64,000 nucleotides of DNA, taken from assembly GCA_937923625.1 (NCBI GenBank), contig CALDTV010000016.1:62001-126000 (forward strand). Reading direction: 5' to 3'. The notes under the pieces were generated by a model that was given only the letters and a program-made list of their open reading frames with translations, was not told the DNA's origin and did no database searches. The position numbers and the translations under genes are program-made. Source of the stretch: an uncultured Alphaproteobacteria bacterium. GTDB lineage: Bacteria; Pseudomonadota; Alphaproteobacteria; Micavibrionales; Micavibrionaceae. Of this stretch, positions 17,237-26,544 are shown one piece after another (position 1 is the stretch's first letter; each line of letters starts with the position of its first letter).

Positions 17237-18940
17237 TTAGGCCGCCGCAAGGTAACGATCTTCTAAATGATTTATCAACGGGGTTGCGCTTAAACGGCTG
17301 CCTGTGACATCCTCAAGCAATGCTTGGGTACGGAACATTCTGCCTTTGCTATGAATGTTCGTGCCAAGCCAATCTAGAACAGGTTTAAAATTGCCTGCTT
17401 GTATCAATTCAGGAATATTTTGAATATCACGCTTCATCGCCTTAAAGATTTGCGCCGCCATCATATGCCCCAAAGAGTAAGAAGGGAAATAGCCAAATTT
17501 ACCGACAAACCAATGAACGTCTTGTAGGCACCCTTCGGCATAATTGGTCGGCTCTTTTCCTGTAAATTTTTTCACTTCCGCATTCCATGCATCGGGTAGA
17601 TCCTTGACCGCCAAACGCCCTGCGATTAAATCACGTTCCAATGATTGACGCATATTAACATGATAGAAATAGGTGATTTCATCTGCTTCACGCCGCAACA
17701 GTCCGGCCTGAACACGTGTTTTGGTGTTGTATAAATTTTGTGCGCTAAAGGCCTCATCGCCCAGACGTTGAAAGAGCCCTTCAACACGCGGGGAAAGATA
17801 ATTAAAAAATTCTGGCATACGGCCAATAATCATATCGATTAATAAAGCCTGTGATTCTTGTACCGCCGCGCCCAAATCTTGCCCGACAGGTTGATAACGC
17901 CATTGATCCCGCGGCAGACCTTGGATATATAGGCCATGCCCGCCCTCATGCAGGGCGCTTTTTAAGGAGTTTAAAAAGTTTGCTGTATTTGATGTCTTGA
18001 TCACAAGCCTTGTGTCATCAGGTGTTCCACCCTCCACAGGGTTGTGTCCCGTTTCATAGAGACCGCCACGATTAAAATCAAAACCAAGCACTTTCAAAAG
18101 TGATTTATTCAAATTTAATTGTAAATCGGCAGGGAATGGCCCTTCAATTTCTATCGGCTCGGCTTGTTGTTTTTGCTGTTCCAAAACACGCGGCAATAAA
18201 TGGTCCAGTTTTTCTTTAAAATCACCAAAAAGCTTATCGATCTCTTCTAGACGTGCCCCTGGCATATATTCACGCATAAGCGCTTGGTAGGGCGCTTCGG
18301 TTTTATGATTATTATCCCGCAAGCATTTTGATTCTGCGATGGTACGTTGCAGATCAATCATCTCTTGTAAAAATCCCTGCGCGGCGTTCCAGTCATTCGT
18401 TTTTAGAACATCGCGATGGCGACGACGCCCTTCATAGGAAAGATGCGCACGCTTTTCCATCAAATCAGGGCTGACTTTACAATGATGGCGATACATCACT
18501 TCCATTTCATGCAAATTAGCACTGTCCCATTCATCCCAATCAGAAGGGCATTTTCTCTCATGGGTATGCGCTCGCTCAATTAAGCTTGCAACATCTTGCG
18601 CGGCCAAATCCTCATGCATACGGCGGGCAAGGAAAGAAATTTGACCAAGTCGGCTTTTATAAGCCCCTTCTGGCATCGCGGTTAAGAAATCTCGACCCAA
18701 GGCTTCAATAATCGCGTTCATCCGCCCAACATCACGAAAACGCATTTTTAAATCCATATAATTTGGACAAGGATGGTTTTGATATTGTTTCGGCAGGTTT
18801 TCATCTGTTTCAGGATATGGCGCGGGTAGTTTTAATTGCGTTTTTTTCTTTTGAGGAAAGGCAGATAATAACCAGCTTTTATTAAAAAGCCCCAAAAGCC
18901 AATTTTTGAAAGATGTTAAAAATTTTAAAGAAAACGTCAT
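17237..18940 (-). CDS. M32 family metallocarboxypeptidase
   Basis: The protein is 567 residues. The catalytic zinc motif HExxH is seen in SALHEGGHGLYIQGLPRDQW, and the family signature regions DTRLVIKTS and FPADLQLNLNKSLLKVLGFDFNRGG precede it. M32 enzymes such as thermostable carboxypeptidase 1 remove C-terminal residues from peptides. There is an N-terminal extension of about 60 residues, partly hydrophobic (FLTSFKNWLLGLFNKSWLL), that most M32 enzymes lack, so the true start could be internal. It precedes thrC by 53 bases on the same strand. Confidence 0.93.
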   Translation of the reverse strand: MTFSLKFLTSFKNWLLGLFNKSWLLSAFPQKKKTQLKLPAPYPETDENLPKQYQNHPCPNYMDLKMRFRDVGRMNAIIEALGRDFLTAMPEGAYKSRLGQISFLARRMHEDLAAQDVASLIERAHTHERKCPSDWDEWDSANLHEMEVMYRHHCKVSPDLMEKRAHLSYEGRRRHRDVLKTNDWNAAQGFLQEMIDLQRTIAESKCLRDNNHKTEAPYQALMREYMPGARLEEIDKLFGDFKEKLDHLLPRVLEQQKQQAEPIEIEGPFPADLQLNLNKSLLKVLGFDFNRGGLYETGHNPVEGGTPDDTRLVIKTSNTANFLNSLKSALHEGGHGLYIQGLPRDQWRYQPVGQDLGAAVQESQALLIDMIIGRMPEFFNYLSPRVEGLFQRLGDEAFSAQNLYNTKTRVQAGLLRREADEITYFYHVNMRQSLERDLIAGRLAVKDLPDAWNAEVKKFTGKEPTNYAEGCLQDVHWFVGKFGYFPSYSLGHMMAAQIFKAMKRDIQNIPELIQAGNFKPVLDWLGTNIHSKGRMFRTQALLEDVTGSRLSATPLINHLEDRYLAAA

Positions 18941-18999
18941 AATTTTATATATATTACCTCGATATATATGATCCCGTATTGATTACAGAATATCTTTAT

Positions 19000-19045
19000 A
19001 AAAACATAAAAAATCACCCGCCACAATCAAATTGGAGCGGGTGAT
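19000..19045 (-). terminator. Intrinsic terminator after the histone-like gene
   Basis: ATCACCCGC (19013-19021) and GCGGGTGAT (19037-19045) form a 9-bp stem. On the minus strand it is followed by a T-rich tract (19000-19013). It lies 28 bases past the stop of the minus-strand histone-like gene, so that gene has its own transcript. Confidence 0.85.
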
Positions 19046-19072
19046 CAATAATTCGTTATAGCTTATAAGAAG

Positions 19073-19489
19073 TTACTTTTTCTTCTTTGCAGTCTTCTTC
19101 TTTTTAGCCGCTGGCTTTTTCTTTGCTGCTACCTTCTTCTTAGGTGCTGCTTTTTTAACAGCTTTCTTCGCTGTCTTTTTCGCCTTCTTAGCCACTGGCT
19201 TTGCCTTTTTTACTGCTTTTTTAACGACTTTCTTTGTCTTTTTAACAGCTTTTTTCGCAGTCTTTTTTGTCTTCTTAACGACTTTCTTTACTGCTTTTTT
19301 AGCGACTTTTTTCTTCGTCGCTGGCTTTTTCTTCGCTGCTACCTTCTTCTTAGGTGCTGCTTTTTTCTTCGCCGCAGGTTTTTTCTTCGCCGTTTTTTTC
19401 GTTACAGCAGTCGCCATAGCGACTGGCTTTTTCTTTTTATCTGTGGCCTTTTTCTTAGCGGCCGGTTTCTTTTTGGCTGTTGCCATCAT
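19073..19489 (-). CDS. Histone H1-like, Lys/Ala-rich DNA-binding protein
   Basis: Its 138 residues are almost entirely Lys and Ala with some Val, Thr and Pro, built from short imperfect repeats of the AAKKK and AVKK type. This resembles the C-terminal tail of histone H1 and bacterial H1-like proteins such as HctB or AlgP. Such proteins bind and compact DNA non-specifically. GGAG lies just before two ATG codons (19489 and 19486), and a strong terminator follows, so the gene is a single transcription unit. The DNA is repetitive as a result of the coding pattern. Confidence 0.85.
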   Translation of the reverse strand: MMATAKKKPAAKKKATDKKKKPVAMATAVTKKTAKKKPAAKKKAAPKKKVAAKKKPATKKKVAKKAVKKVVKKTKKTAKKAVKKTKKVVKKAVKKAKPVAKKAKKTAKKAVKKAAPKKKVAAKKKPAAKKKKTAKKKK

Positions 19490-19781
19490 TAGTCTCCGTT
19501 TTTTATATATATAAAGTCAGTTTGAAAATTTTATCGAACGATAATTTTGATTTGTGAATACAAGTCATTGAGATAGATTAAGTGATACGCGTTAACAAGT
19601 CGTTAAATTAAAACAACTTATTAATGCGCATTGTCTCATAATTTGATGTTTTTTCAAACCCATTTTCAATATTTTCTTAAATAGATAATTTTAAAAAAAA
19701 TAAATTCGTTACTTATGATATATATCATACCTTATTATTGTTAAAAAAAATCAACACGAACAACCAAAAAAGCACCCCACA

Positions 19782-21008
19782 ATGATCCCAAAAAAACCAC
19801 TTAAAATAGCGATCATTGGTGCTGGTGCCGCAGGGTTAATGTGCGCGATTGAAGCAGGCAAAAAAGGGCATCACGTGAGCGTTTTTGATCACGCAAAAAA
19901 GCCTGCAGAAAAAATTAGAATTTCAGGCGGTGGGCGGTGTAATTTTACCAATAAATATTGCACGCATGAAAATTTTATTTCTCAAAATCCTCATTTTTGT
20001 AAATCTCCCCTCAGCCGCTATACCGCAGAAAACTTTATTTCTCTGGTCGAAGACTATGGCATCAGCTACCATGAAAAACAGCCGCAGAAAAAAACAGGTC
20101 AACTTTTTTGCGATGGTAAATCACAACAAATTATAGATATGTTATTGAGTGAATGTAACGCTGCAGATGTGCGTATAAAGCTTGAAACAAATATAGAAAA
20201 AATTAGCCAAAATGAAGATGGTTTCACCTTATCAATTCAAGGAAAAAATAAACTTTTTGATAAGGTCGTTATTGCCACAGGTGGCCCGTCTATTCCGAAG
20301 ATGGGAGCAAGTGATTTTGGGTATCGCATCGCCCGTCAATTTGGGCATAAAATAGTACCTACACAAGCCGCTCTTGTGCCCCTAACTTTTACAGATGATG
20401 TGTTAAATTTTACAAAATCACTCTCAGGAGTCGCAATTGATTCGGTTTTGATTCGCAATGATTCGTCAAAAAATAAACAAGAATTTCGCGATGATATGTT
20501 ATTTACCCATCGCGGTATGAGCGGCCCCGCCATTTTGCAAATATCTTCTTATTGGAATGCAGGGGAGAGTTTGAATATCGACTTACTCAATAATATTGAC
20601 TTCATGGCGACCCTTAAAACGGCAAAGCAAGAACAACCTAAAACACGTGTTCAAAAATTTTTAAACACGCTCCTCCCTGCCCGTTTTGTTGACGCCCTTT
20701 TTGATCGTGTTTTAAGCGAAGAAGATAAAAAGAAAAACTTCGCTGATTTTTCACAATCTAAGTTTCAAATTTTAAATGATTATATTAAAAACTGGATTAT
20801 CAAACCAAACGGATCAGAGGGCTACCGCACTGCCGAAGTCACACGTGGCGGTGTTGATACGAATGAGATTAATAATAAAACATTCGAGAGTAAGAAATGC
20901 GAAGGATTATATTTCATCGGCGAAGTCGTCGACGTCACCGGCCACCTAGGCGGCCACAACTTCCAATGGGCTTGGGCGAGTGGGTATTGTTGCGGCACAG
21001 AAATTTAA
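19782..21008 (+). CDS. NAD(P)/FAD-dependent oxidoreductase, HI0933/YhiN (BaiN-like) family
   Basis: This 408-residue flavoprotein has an N-terminal dinucleotide-binding loop, IAIIGAGAAGLMCAIEAGKKG. The family motif KIRISGGGRCNFTN follows, with VIATGGPSIPKMGASDFGY in the middle and the C-terminal GEVVDVTGHLGGHNFQWAWASG. The family is widespread (TIGR00275 type); its physiological substrate is unknown in most bacteria. It is preceded by a 292-base AT-rich region and converges on the acyltransferase gene, overlapping it by 4 bases. Confidence 0.93.
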   Translation: MIPKKPLKIAIIGAGAAGLMCAIEAGKKGHHVSVFDHAKKPAEKIRISGGGRCNFTNKYCTHENFISQNPHFCKSPLSRYTAENFISLVEDYGISYHEKQPQKKTGQLFCDGKSQQIIDMLLSECNAADVRIKLETNIEKISQNEDGFTLSIQGKNKLFDKVVIATGGPSIPKMGASDFGYRIARQFGHKIVPTQAALVPLTFTDDVLNFTKSLSGVAIDSVLIRNDSSKNKQEFRDDMLFTHRGMSGPAILQISSYWNAGESLNIDLLNNIDFMATLKTAKQEQPKTRVQKFLNTLLPARFVDALFDRVLSEEDKKKNFADFSQSKFQILNDYIKNWIIKPNGSEGYRTAEVTRGGVDTNEINNKTFESKKCEGLYFIGEVVDVTGHLGGHNFQWAWASGYCCGTEI

Positions 21009-22954
21009 TTCGATATCATATCATCTAAATCTTGTTTAACTTTTTCAACAATATAGAGCGATGATTTTTCAGTTAAGTGCCCATAATCCCAAGTCGTAAT
21101 AGAATCTCTATCCTGATTTATTTTTGCCAAACAAAGCTTTTCTTCTTCCTTACAAAGAACATCAACAGGCGATAGATAAGAAACCCCTAATTTCGCGGCA
21201 AGCGCTTCTCCCATCTCTTCTAATTCAAAGGTAAAATCATCAGGCTCTAAGTAAAGCGCCCCTTGAGACAAGTCAATTTTCCCTGCGTGATTTAAATCCC
21301 GTAATTTAGGTACCATGTATTCTCGCGTATTCCTCATTCCCCACCGCGGCAAAGGCCCTAGGATGGCTATTTTATCTTTATAATCCTTTAAATATTGATC
21401 AAATGTATTTTCCATCAAATCGAAATGCTTTTGCGTCATATATCTGCCGCCCAAGATGATTAAATCTGGCTTAAGCGTTTCAATATCTTCAAATGCTTTG
21501 GCGATGCCAATTTGGCAAATCTTCCTATCTTTTTCGAATATAACAGGTAAGCAACCCGTCACAATTCTTTGAATGATCGATGTCCTGCCGTAGGTCTCAA
21601 TTAACCCTGGCACTAAACCCGCTAAATTTGAATCCCCTATCAACATAATTTTCGGAGGGGTAAAGGGTTTTTCATGGCTCAAACATTCAGCAAACGGAGC
21701 AGAATTTTCGCTAAAATAATCTTCATTCCACCAGCAGCCTTTATATGTCCAAAATTTTTCCCTATTCTCTATATGCATCCAATAATCTGTAACAATTTTT
21801 TGATTAAATTCATTCTGGCGATCGGCGAGGCCGTTTGATTTATAAATAAACATATTTACAGCAATCAAAAATAACAAAACAGCTCCCATCAATACCGAAA
21901 ATAATCTCAAAGAAATTCGTTTCTTGTTTCTAAAAGGCTGTTCAATAAAATAATAAGTAGCAATTGCGCCAACGAAAGAGGCAATCATCCAGCCTATTTT
22001 AAGCATTAAAGTGGGTTCTGAATTTATCAGCAGTGAAAAGGCAATAATTGGAAAATGCCACAAATAGAGTGAATAGGAGATCAACCCTACCCCTACAAAT
22101 ATTTTACTGCTTAAGACGTTTGAAACAATCTCTCCCTTTTGACAAAACCAGATGAGCATCATTGTTCCGATTACAGGGATGAGCGTTAAAAAAGACGGAT
22201 GATCAGTTTTTTCATCAAAAAAGAAAAAAGATCCTAAGATCAAGAACAAACCAATTTTAGGGAATATATGCGTATATGATTTTTCCAATCTTTGTGGCTT
22301 TTGCAGAGTATAATAAGCCAAAATAGCACCCGCAAATAGCTCCCACGCGCGGGCAGGAAGTAGGTAAAAAGCAAAATCTTGCCCCCCAATAATGTTAAAC
22401 CCAGCCAGCAAAAGTGATAAAATGAACACCGCCATAATCAAATGGATCAAATAGGCGCGGCAATATTTCCACGCAATAATCATAAAAATGGGGAAGAAAA
22501 TATAAAATTGCTCTTCCACAGAAAGCGACCATGTGTGCAAAAATGGTTTTAACGCGCTCGGCGCCGCCCAATAGCTATCTTCTTGCCAAAACCAGAAATT
22601 TGAGACGAAAGCCAGCGAGGATAAAATTGATCCCGCGTATTCTTTCATTTCTTGTGGCAACATATATATCCATGCAAACGGCAAGGACGCCAACATCACG
22701 GTTAACAAAGCAGGCAAAATGCGGCGTGCGCGCCGTTCGTAAAAATTTTGAAAAGAAAATTTATTATTCTGAATTTCTTTTAATATAATCGAACTGATGA
22801 GGTAGCCCGAAATCACAAAGAAAATATCAACCCCAATATACCCACCAGAGAGAAATTGAGTATCACCGATAAAAAATTTAACATGATAAATCAGCACCGC
22901 CATAACAGCAATCGCTCTCAACCCATCAATTTCTGGACGATATTTTAGTGTCAT
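21005..22954 (-). CDS. Acyltransferase 3 fused to SGNH domain (OafA/YrhL type)
   Basis: This 649-residue protein has an N-terminal integral-membrane acyltransferase-3 domain. It starts with YRPEIDGLRAIAVMAVLIYH, contains GGYIGVDIFFVISGYLIS and the LHTWSLSVEEQFYIFFPI catalytic region, and has about ten membrane helices to residue 375. A C-terminal periplasmic SGNH hydrolase-like domain follows, with MLIGDSNLAGL near its beginning. Such proteins O-acetylate lipopolysaccharide O-antigen, capsule or peptidoglycan. No polysaccharide cluster surrounds it, so the substrate is unknown. Confidence 0.92.
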   Translation of the reverse strand: MTLKYRPEIDGLRAIAVMAVLIYHVKFFIGDTQFLSGGYIGVDIFFVISGYLISSIILKEIQNNKFSFQNFYERRARRILPALLTVMLASLPFAWIYMLPQEMKEYAGSILSSLAFVSNFWFWQEDSYWAAPSALKPFLHTWSLSVEEQFYIFFPIFMIIAWKYCRAYLIHLIMAVFILSLLLAGFNIIGGQDFAFYLLPARAWELFAGAILAYYTLQKPQRLEKSYTHIFPKIGLFLILGSFFFFDEKTDHPSFLTLIPVIGTMMLIWFCQKGEIVSNVLSSKIFVGVGLISYSLYLWHFPIIAFSLLINSEPTLMLKIGWMIASFVGAIATYYFIEQPFRNKKRISLRLFSVLMGAVLLFLIAVNMFIYKSNGLADRQNEFNQKIVTDYWMHIENREKFWTYKGCWWNEDYFSENSAPFAECLSHEKPFTPPKIMLIGDSNLAGLVPGLIETYGRTSIIQRIVTGCLPVIFEKDRKICQIGIAKAFEDIETLKPDLIILGGRYMTQKHFDLMENTFDQYLKDYKDKIAILGPLPRWGMRNTREYMVPKLRDLNHAGKIDLSQGALYLEPDDFTFELEEMGEALAAKLGVSYLSPVDVLCKEEEKLCLAKINQDRDSITTWDYGHLTEKSSLYIVEKVKQDLDDMISN

Positions 22955-22980
22955 GGGCGTGTTTCCCTACTAAATCAATT

Positions 22981-24312
22981 TTACAACCTAAATTGCCGCC
23001 GCATTTGAACTATAAGTACGAACCAAATTGTTGACGACAAAATAAATTGAATAATTGAAATTAACTTAATATAGAAGTACTTAGGTGATAACAGTCCAGA
23101 ATCAAACGCTAAACCCAAAGGCCCCCACAACCTCTGAAATGAGTAAACTAGACTTGCTTTATATTTAGTTAAGTTATCTACTTTACAGTAGTCCTTTACC
23201 CAAAGCTCTACGTTTTTAATTTTTTCTTCGTTACAGCCAATTCCTTCTAAGAAAAAATAAGAAAAGGCAAAAAAAAGAAAACTTATTATTAACCAAAACC
23301 ATGGTGACCAAAAATTACGTCCATAATCATTTATAGCCTTTAAAAACCATGATGCCACTGTCTGCGTCCATTCAGGGTGAAGAATATCTTTTATTTTTGG
23401 CAGGGCTGTATTTCTGCGAGATTCCATTTCTAAAGCATGAAATTTCATAAAATCATGTTCAGAGCCTAATTCTTGAGTTAATTGTTTTAACGCACGATAA
23501 TCACCGACTGATTCACTTGAGTATGTATCGTGAAATTTTGTTAGATGAAAAGACGTATCTGAGTGTATTTTTGCATTATGAAATTTTGGTGATTGATAAA
23601 AACTACAACAATAAAATTGGGTAGAATTTAAAAATTGAGAATTATTAAAAGAAAAATACAAAGTATAAACACTGTTCTTTTGTCCGAAATTACAATCTAT
23701 AAAATCAATATTACTTTGAAAAATACAATCATTAAATGTAACTAACTTGTATTTAAAATAACATTTTTTAAAAAATAATGGTTTTTTAAAAAAATTATTC
23801 TTATTCCCTCTAAATTGAAGGCTATCATATACACAATCTTCCGAATAAAAACTAAAGTGGTCAAAGCTGTTGCTACTTAATATAGCATCTTGAAAAACTG
23901 AATTTTTAGTATCAATAGCAGTTATCAAATTAAAGTGTAAGCTACTATCAAGGTTAAAATGTATAAACCTACACTTTAAAAAATTAAGAGTTATTAACTG
24001 AAATGGTTCAGTCGATAAAAAATTTCCTAGTGAAGGATGTGTTTTACTAATCAATGATTTTAAATGATAATAAGAAAAATCTATTTCCATTCCCGTAAAA
24101 ATGAAGGCTTCTTTTACTGCTATAGCTAGGTCAGCGTTAAACTTAGAAGAATTTTTTATTAATTTTATATAGGCACTTAATAACTTCAGAAATAATTTTG
24201 AAAAATCATCTCTTGAGAAACTATATAAATCATTAGAGTTTTTTTCTTTTTGACCTATTTCTTCGTTTTTAATTTTTTCTACTTCTTTTACAAAGTCTTG
24301 AATATTTTGCAT
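22981..24312 (-). CDS. Pentapeptide-like beta-helix protein with C-terminal membrane segments
   Basis: A GGGAG sequence overlapping the guaA stop places the start at ATG 24312 (443 residues); the longer frame from 24357 is unlikely. Residues 80-270 show degenerate pentapeptide-like repeats rich in Phe, Asn and Cys, such as FLKCRFIHFNLD, FNDCIFQSNIDFIDCNF and FYCCSFYQSPKFHNA. The family hallmark SVGDYRALKQLTQELGSEHD then leads to two hydrophobic helices (FWLIISFLFFAFSYFFLEG and LISIIQFILSSTIWFVLIV). The gene is much richer in A and T than guaA next door, which suggests transfer. Its function is unknown; similar proteins are annotated only as pentapeptide-repeat membrane proteins. Confidence 0.8.
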   Translation of the reverse strand: MQNIQDFVKEVEKIKNEEIGQKEKNSNDLYSFSRDDFSKLFLKLLSAYIKLIKNSSKFNADLAIAVKEAFIFTGMEIDFSYYHLKSLISKTHPSLGNFLSTEPFQLITLNFLKCRFIHFNLDSSLHFNLITAIDTKNSVFQDAILSSNSFDHFSFYSEDCVYDSLQFRGNKNNFFKKPLFFKKCYFKYKLVTFNDCIFQSNIDFIDCNFGQKNSVYTLYFSFNNSQFLNSTQFYCCSFYQSPKFHNAKIHSDTSFHLTKFHDTYSSESVGDYRALKQLTQELGSEHDFMKFHALEMESRRNTALPKIKDILHPEWTQTVASWFLKAINDYGRNFWSPWFWLIISFLFFAFSYFFLEGIGCNEEKIKNVELWVKDYCKVDNLTKYKASLVYSFQRLWGPLGLAFDSGLLSPKYFYIKLISIIQFILSSTIWFVLIVQMRRQFRL

Positions 24313-24313
24313 T

Positions 24314-25921
24314 CTACTCCCACTCAATCGTACCCGGTGGTTTACTGGTGATGTCATAGACGACGCGGTTGATGCCTTTTACTTCGTTGATCATGCGGGT
24401 CATGACGCGGCCCAAAAATTCATGTTCGAAGGGGTAATAATCCGCGGTCATGCCGTCGGTGGAGGTTACGGCGCGGATGGCGCAGACATATTCGTAGGTG
24501 CGGCCATCACCCATAACACCGACAGATTTAACGGGGAGCAAAACGGCGAAGGCTTGCCAGATTTCATCGTATAAGCCAGCCTTTTTAATTTCATCAATAT
24601 AGACCGCGTCCGCTTGGCGAAGAATGTCGAGTTTATCGCGTGTAATCTCCCCCGGCATACGAATGGCCAGCCCCGGCCCCGGGAAGGGATGGCGGCGGAT
24701 GAAGTCTTCGGGCATACCAAGTTCGCGCCCTAAATCACGGACTTCGTCTTTGAATAGTTCGCGCAGGGGTTCGACTAGTTTCATGTTCATGCGCTCTGGC
24801 AGCCCCCCCACGTTATGATGGGATTTAATCGTAACCGAAGGGCCGCCCGTAAATGAGACAGATTCAATCACGTCAGGGTAAAGCGTTCCTTGCGCCAGAA
24901 AATCTGCGCCGCCAATACGGGTCGCACAATCATCAAACACATCAATAAACGTACCGCCAATAATTTTGCGTTTGGTTTCGGGGTCGCTGACGCCATCTAA
25001 TTTGCCAAGGAATAAATCTTCGCATGATTCATGAATCAGCGGGATGTTGTAATGATTACGGAACAGATTCACGACCTGCTCGCTCTCGCCCATACGCATC
25101 ATGCCTGTATCAACGTAAATACAGGTGAGTTGGTCACCGATGGCTTCGTGGAGGAGCACTGCCGTCACAGATGAATCAACGCCGCCTGATAGGCCACAGA
25201 CAACTTTGGCATCCCCCACTTGTTGCCGAATTTTTTCAATGGCTTCTTCGCGAAAGCTCGCCATTGTCCAATCACCCGAACAGCCACATATATTATGCGT
25301 GAAGTTTTTATAGAGCTCCGCACCGTGGGTTGTATGCACCACTTCGGGGTGAAATTGCACACCATAGAATTTTTTATCTTCGTTTGCGATAACAGCAAAG
25401 GGCGCACCATCTGATTTGCCAACAGGCTTGAACCCTTCAGGCAGGGTCGCGACATGATCGCCGTGGCTCATCCAGACTTGTTCTTTACTCCCCTTCGCCC
25501 AGTCACCAGAGAAAAGGTCAGACTCTTCGGTAAGTTCGACGAAGGCGCGGCCAAATTCACGGCTACCGCCTGTTTTGTCTTCTTCGCCTTCAACGATGCC
25601 GCCCAATTGATGCACCATGACTTGTTGGCCGTAACAGATACCGAGGATAGGCACGCCCATTTCAAACACCGCGTCAGGGACACGGGGGGAGTCGGCATCC
25701 AGTACGCTACAAGGCCCACCAGACAAGATAATCCCTTTGGGATCATAGGCTTTGATCTTTTGCTCATCGGCTTGGTTAAACGGCCAAATTTCACAATAAA
25801 CGCCACTTTCACGCAGGCGGCGGGCAATAAGTTGCGTCACTTGGGAGCCAAAATCCAGAATAAGGATATGCTCGTGATTTTTACTAATTTCGGGGGTAAT
25901 TGTCTGTGCTGTATTTTCCAT
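24314..25921 (-). CDS. guaA: GMP synthase (glutamine-hydrolysing)
   Basis: The 535 residues give the full two-domain enzyme that aminates XMP to GMP. The N-terminal class I amidotransferase has its nucleophile Cys in GICYGQQVM and the His/Glu pair in [11 protein letters not shown]. The synthetase domain has the PP-loop [18 protein letters not shown], and the C-terminal dimerisation domain ends in [12 protein letters not shown]. It works with IMP dehydrogenase (guaB, at 32250 here), which lies 8 kb away rather than in an operon. Confidence 0.97.
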   Translation of the reverse strand: MENTAQTITPEISKNHEHILILDFGSQVTQLIARRLRESGVYCEIWPFNQADEQKIKAYDPKGIILSGGPCSVLDADSPRVPDAVFEMGVPILGICYGQQVMVHQLGGIVEGEEDKTGGSREFGRAFVELTEESDLFSGDWAKGSKEQVWMSHGDHVATLPEGFKPVGKSDGAPFAVIANEDKKFYGVQFHPEVVHTTHGAELYKNFTHNICGCSGDWTMASFREEAIEKIRQQVGDAKVVCGLSGGVDSSVTAVLLHEAIGDQLTCIYVDTGMMRMGESEQVVNLFRNHYNIPLIHESCEDLFLGKLDGVSDPETKRKIIGGTFIDVFDDCATRIGGADFLAQGTLYPDVIESVSFTGGPSVTIKSHHNVGGLPERMNMKLVEPLRELFKDEVRDLGRELGMPEDFIRRHPFPGPGLAIRMPGEITRDKLDILRQADAVYIDEIKKAGLYDEIWQAFAVLLPVKSVGVMGDGRTYEYVCAIRAVTSTDGMTADYYPFEHEFLGRVMTRMINEVKGINRVVYDITSKPPGTIEWE

Positions 25922-26022
25922 GATTCTTTTTTCTTCCTAATACATTAAAATTTATTAGGACGTTCAATCGCCACTTAAGCTCCCGCCTTTTATAAAAGGT
26001 AAGCCCGTAGTCACGGTCTTTA

Positions 26023-26053
26023 ATATTCTCATCATATGATATGATGAGAATAT
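26023..26053. promoter_or_regulatory. Perfect 15-bp palindrome, candidate operator
   Basis: ATATTCTCATCATAT (26023-26037) and ATATGATGAGAATAT (26039-26053) are perfect inverted repeats separated by one G. The site lies between the divergent guaA gene and the small exported protein at 26108, 54 bases before its ATG. There is no T-run, so it looks more like a repressor operator than a terminator. The regulator is unknown. Confidence 0.6.
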
Positions 26054-26107
26054 ATTTAGACATTTTGGGCTTGTTTCTCAAGGCCAAATAAGGCAAATGA
26101 GGTAAAG

Positions 26108-26470
26108 ATGAAAAATATCTATCACTCATTGCTGTTAATCGCGTTTTTAGGGGGCATAATCGCGCCTGCTTGCGGGTTTGCATGGGGCGGTAAATTCAAC
26201 GTGGTAGAGATTTGCACCACGCAAGGCATTGAGCTAAGGGTGGTACAGGACGACACCACACCCAATACCCCATATAATCAACATGCCTCCGAACAATGTG
26301 AGTTTTGTTTTACGAACACCCAGATCACAGCCTTAAGCCCCGATTCAGGTCAAAGTTTGGCGTTATTATCATATTCTGAGCGCCTTCGTTATGACCTTTA
26401 TGAAACGCTTTATCTCTCAAATATAAAAAACAACCTCTCTGCCCGTGGTCCGCCTTCCTTCTTCTCGTAA
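26108..26470 (+). CDS. Small exported Cys-containing protein, DUF2946-like
   Basis: The 120-residue product has a signal peptide (SLLLIAFLGGIIAPACGFA). It also has a CEFCF motif at the position where DUF2946 proteins carry a Cys-pair motif, and a C-terminal SARGPPSFFS that resembles the RGPP ending common in that family. Such proteins are often found beside copper or other metal transport genes. GAGGT lies before the ATG. It precedes an outer-membrane-type protein at 26545 and sits behind a strong palindrome. A role in metal handling is inference. Confidence 0.6.
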   Translation: MKNIYHSLLLIAFLGGIIAPACGFAWGGKFNVVEICTTQGIELRVVQDDTTPNTPYNQHASEQCEFCFTNTQITALSPDSGQSLALLSYSERLRYDLYETLYLSNIKNNLSARGPPSFFS

Positions 26471-26544
26471 TCAAAAAAATTTAAAATTTACGACTTCGCT
26501 TTCGCGTTTACGCGCATTGCGACAATTTAAGAAGATTCAATAAG

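Noticed and set aside
19073-19489. Repetitive DNA here as a CRISPR or satellite array
   Set aside because: Periodicity comes from Lys/Ala codons in a continuous frame with a good start and terminator, and the units are too short and irregular for a CRISPR.
24313-24357. Longer start for the beta-helix protein inside guaA
   Set aside because: A GGGAG ribosome binding site with ATG 24312 directly follows the guaA stop, so the longer form is not needed.
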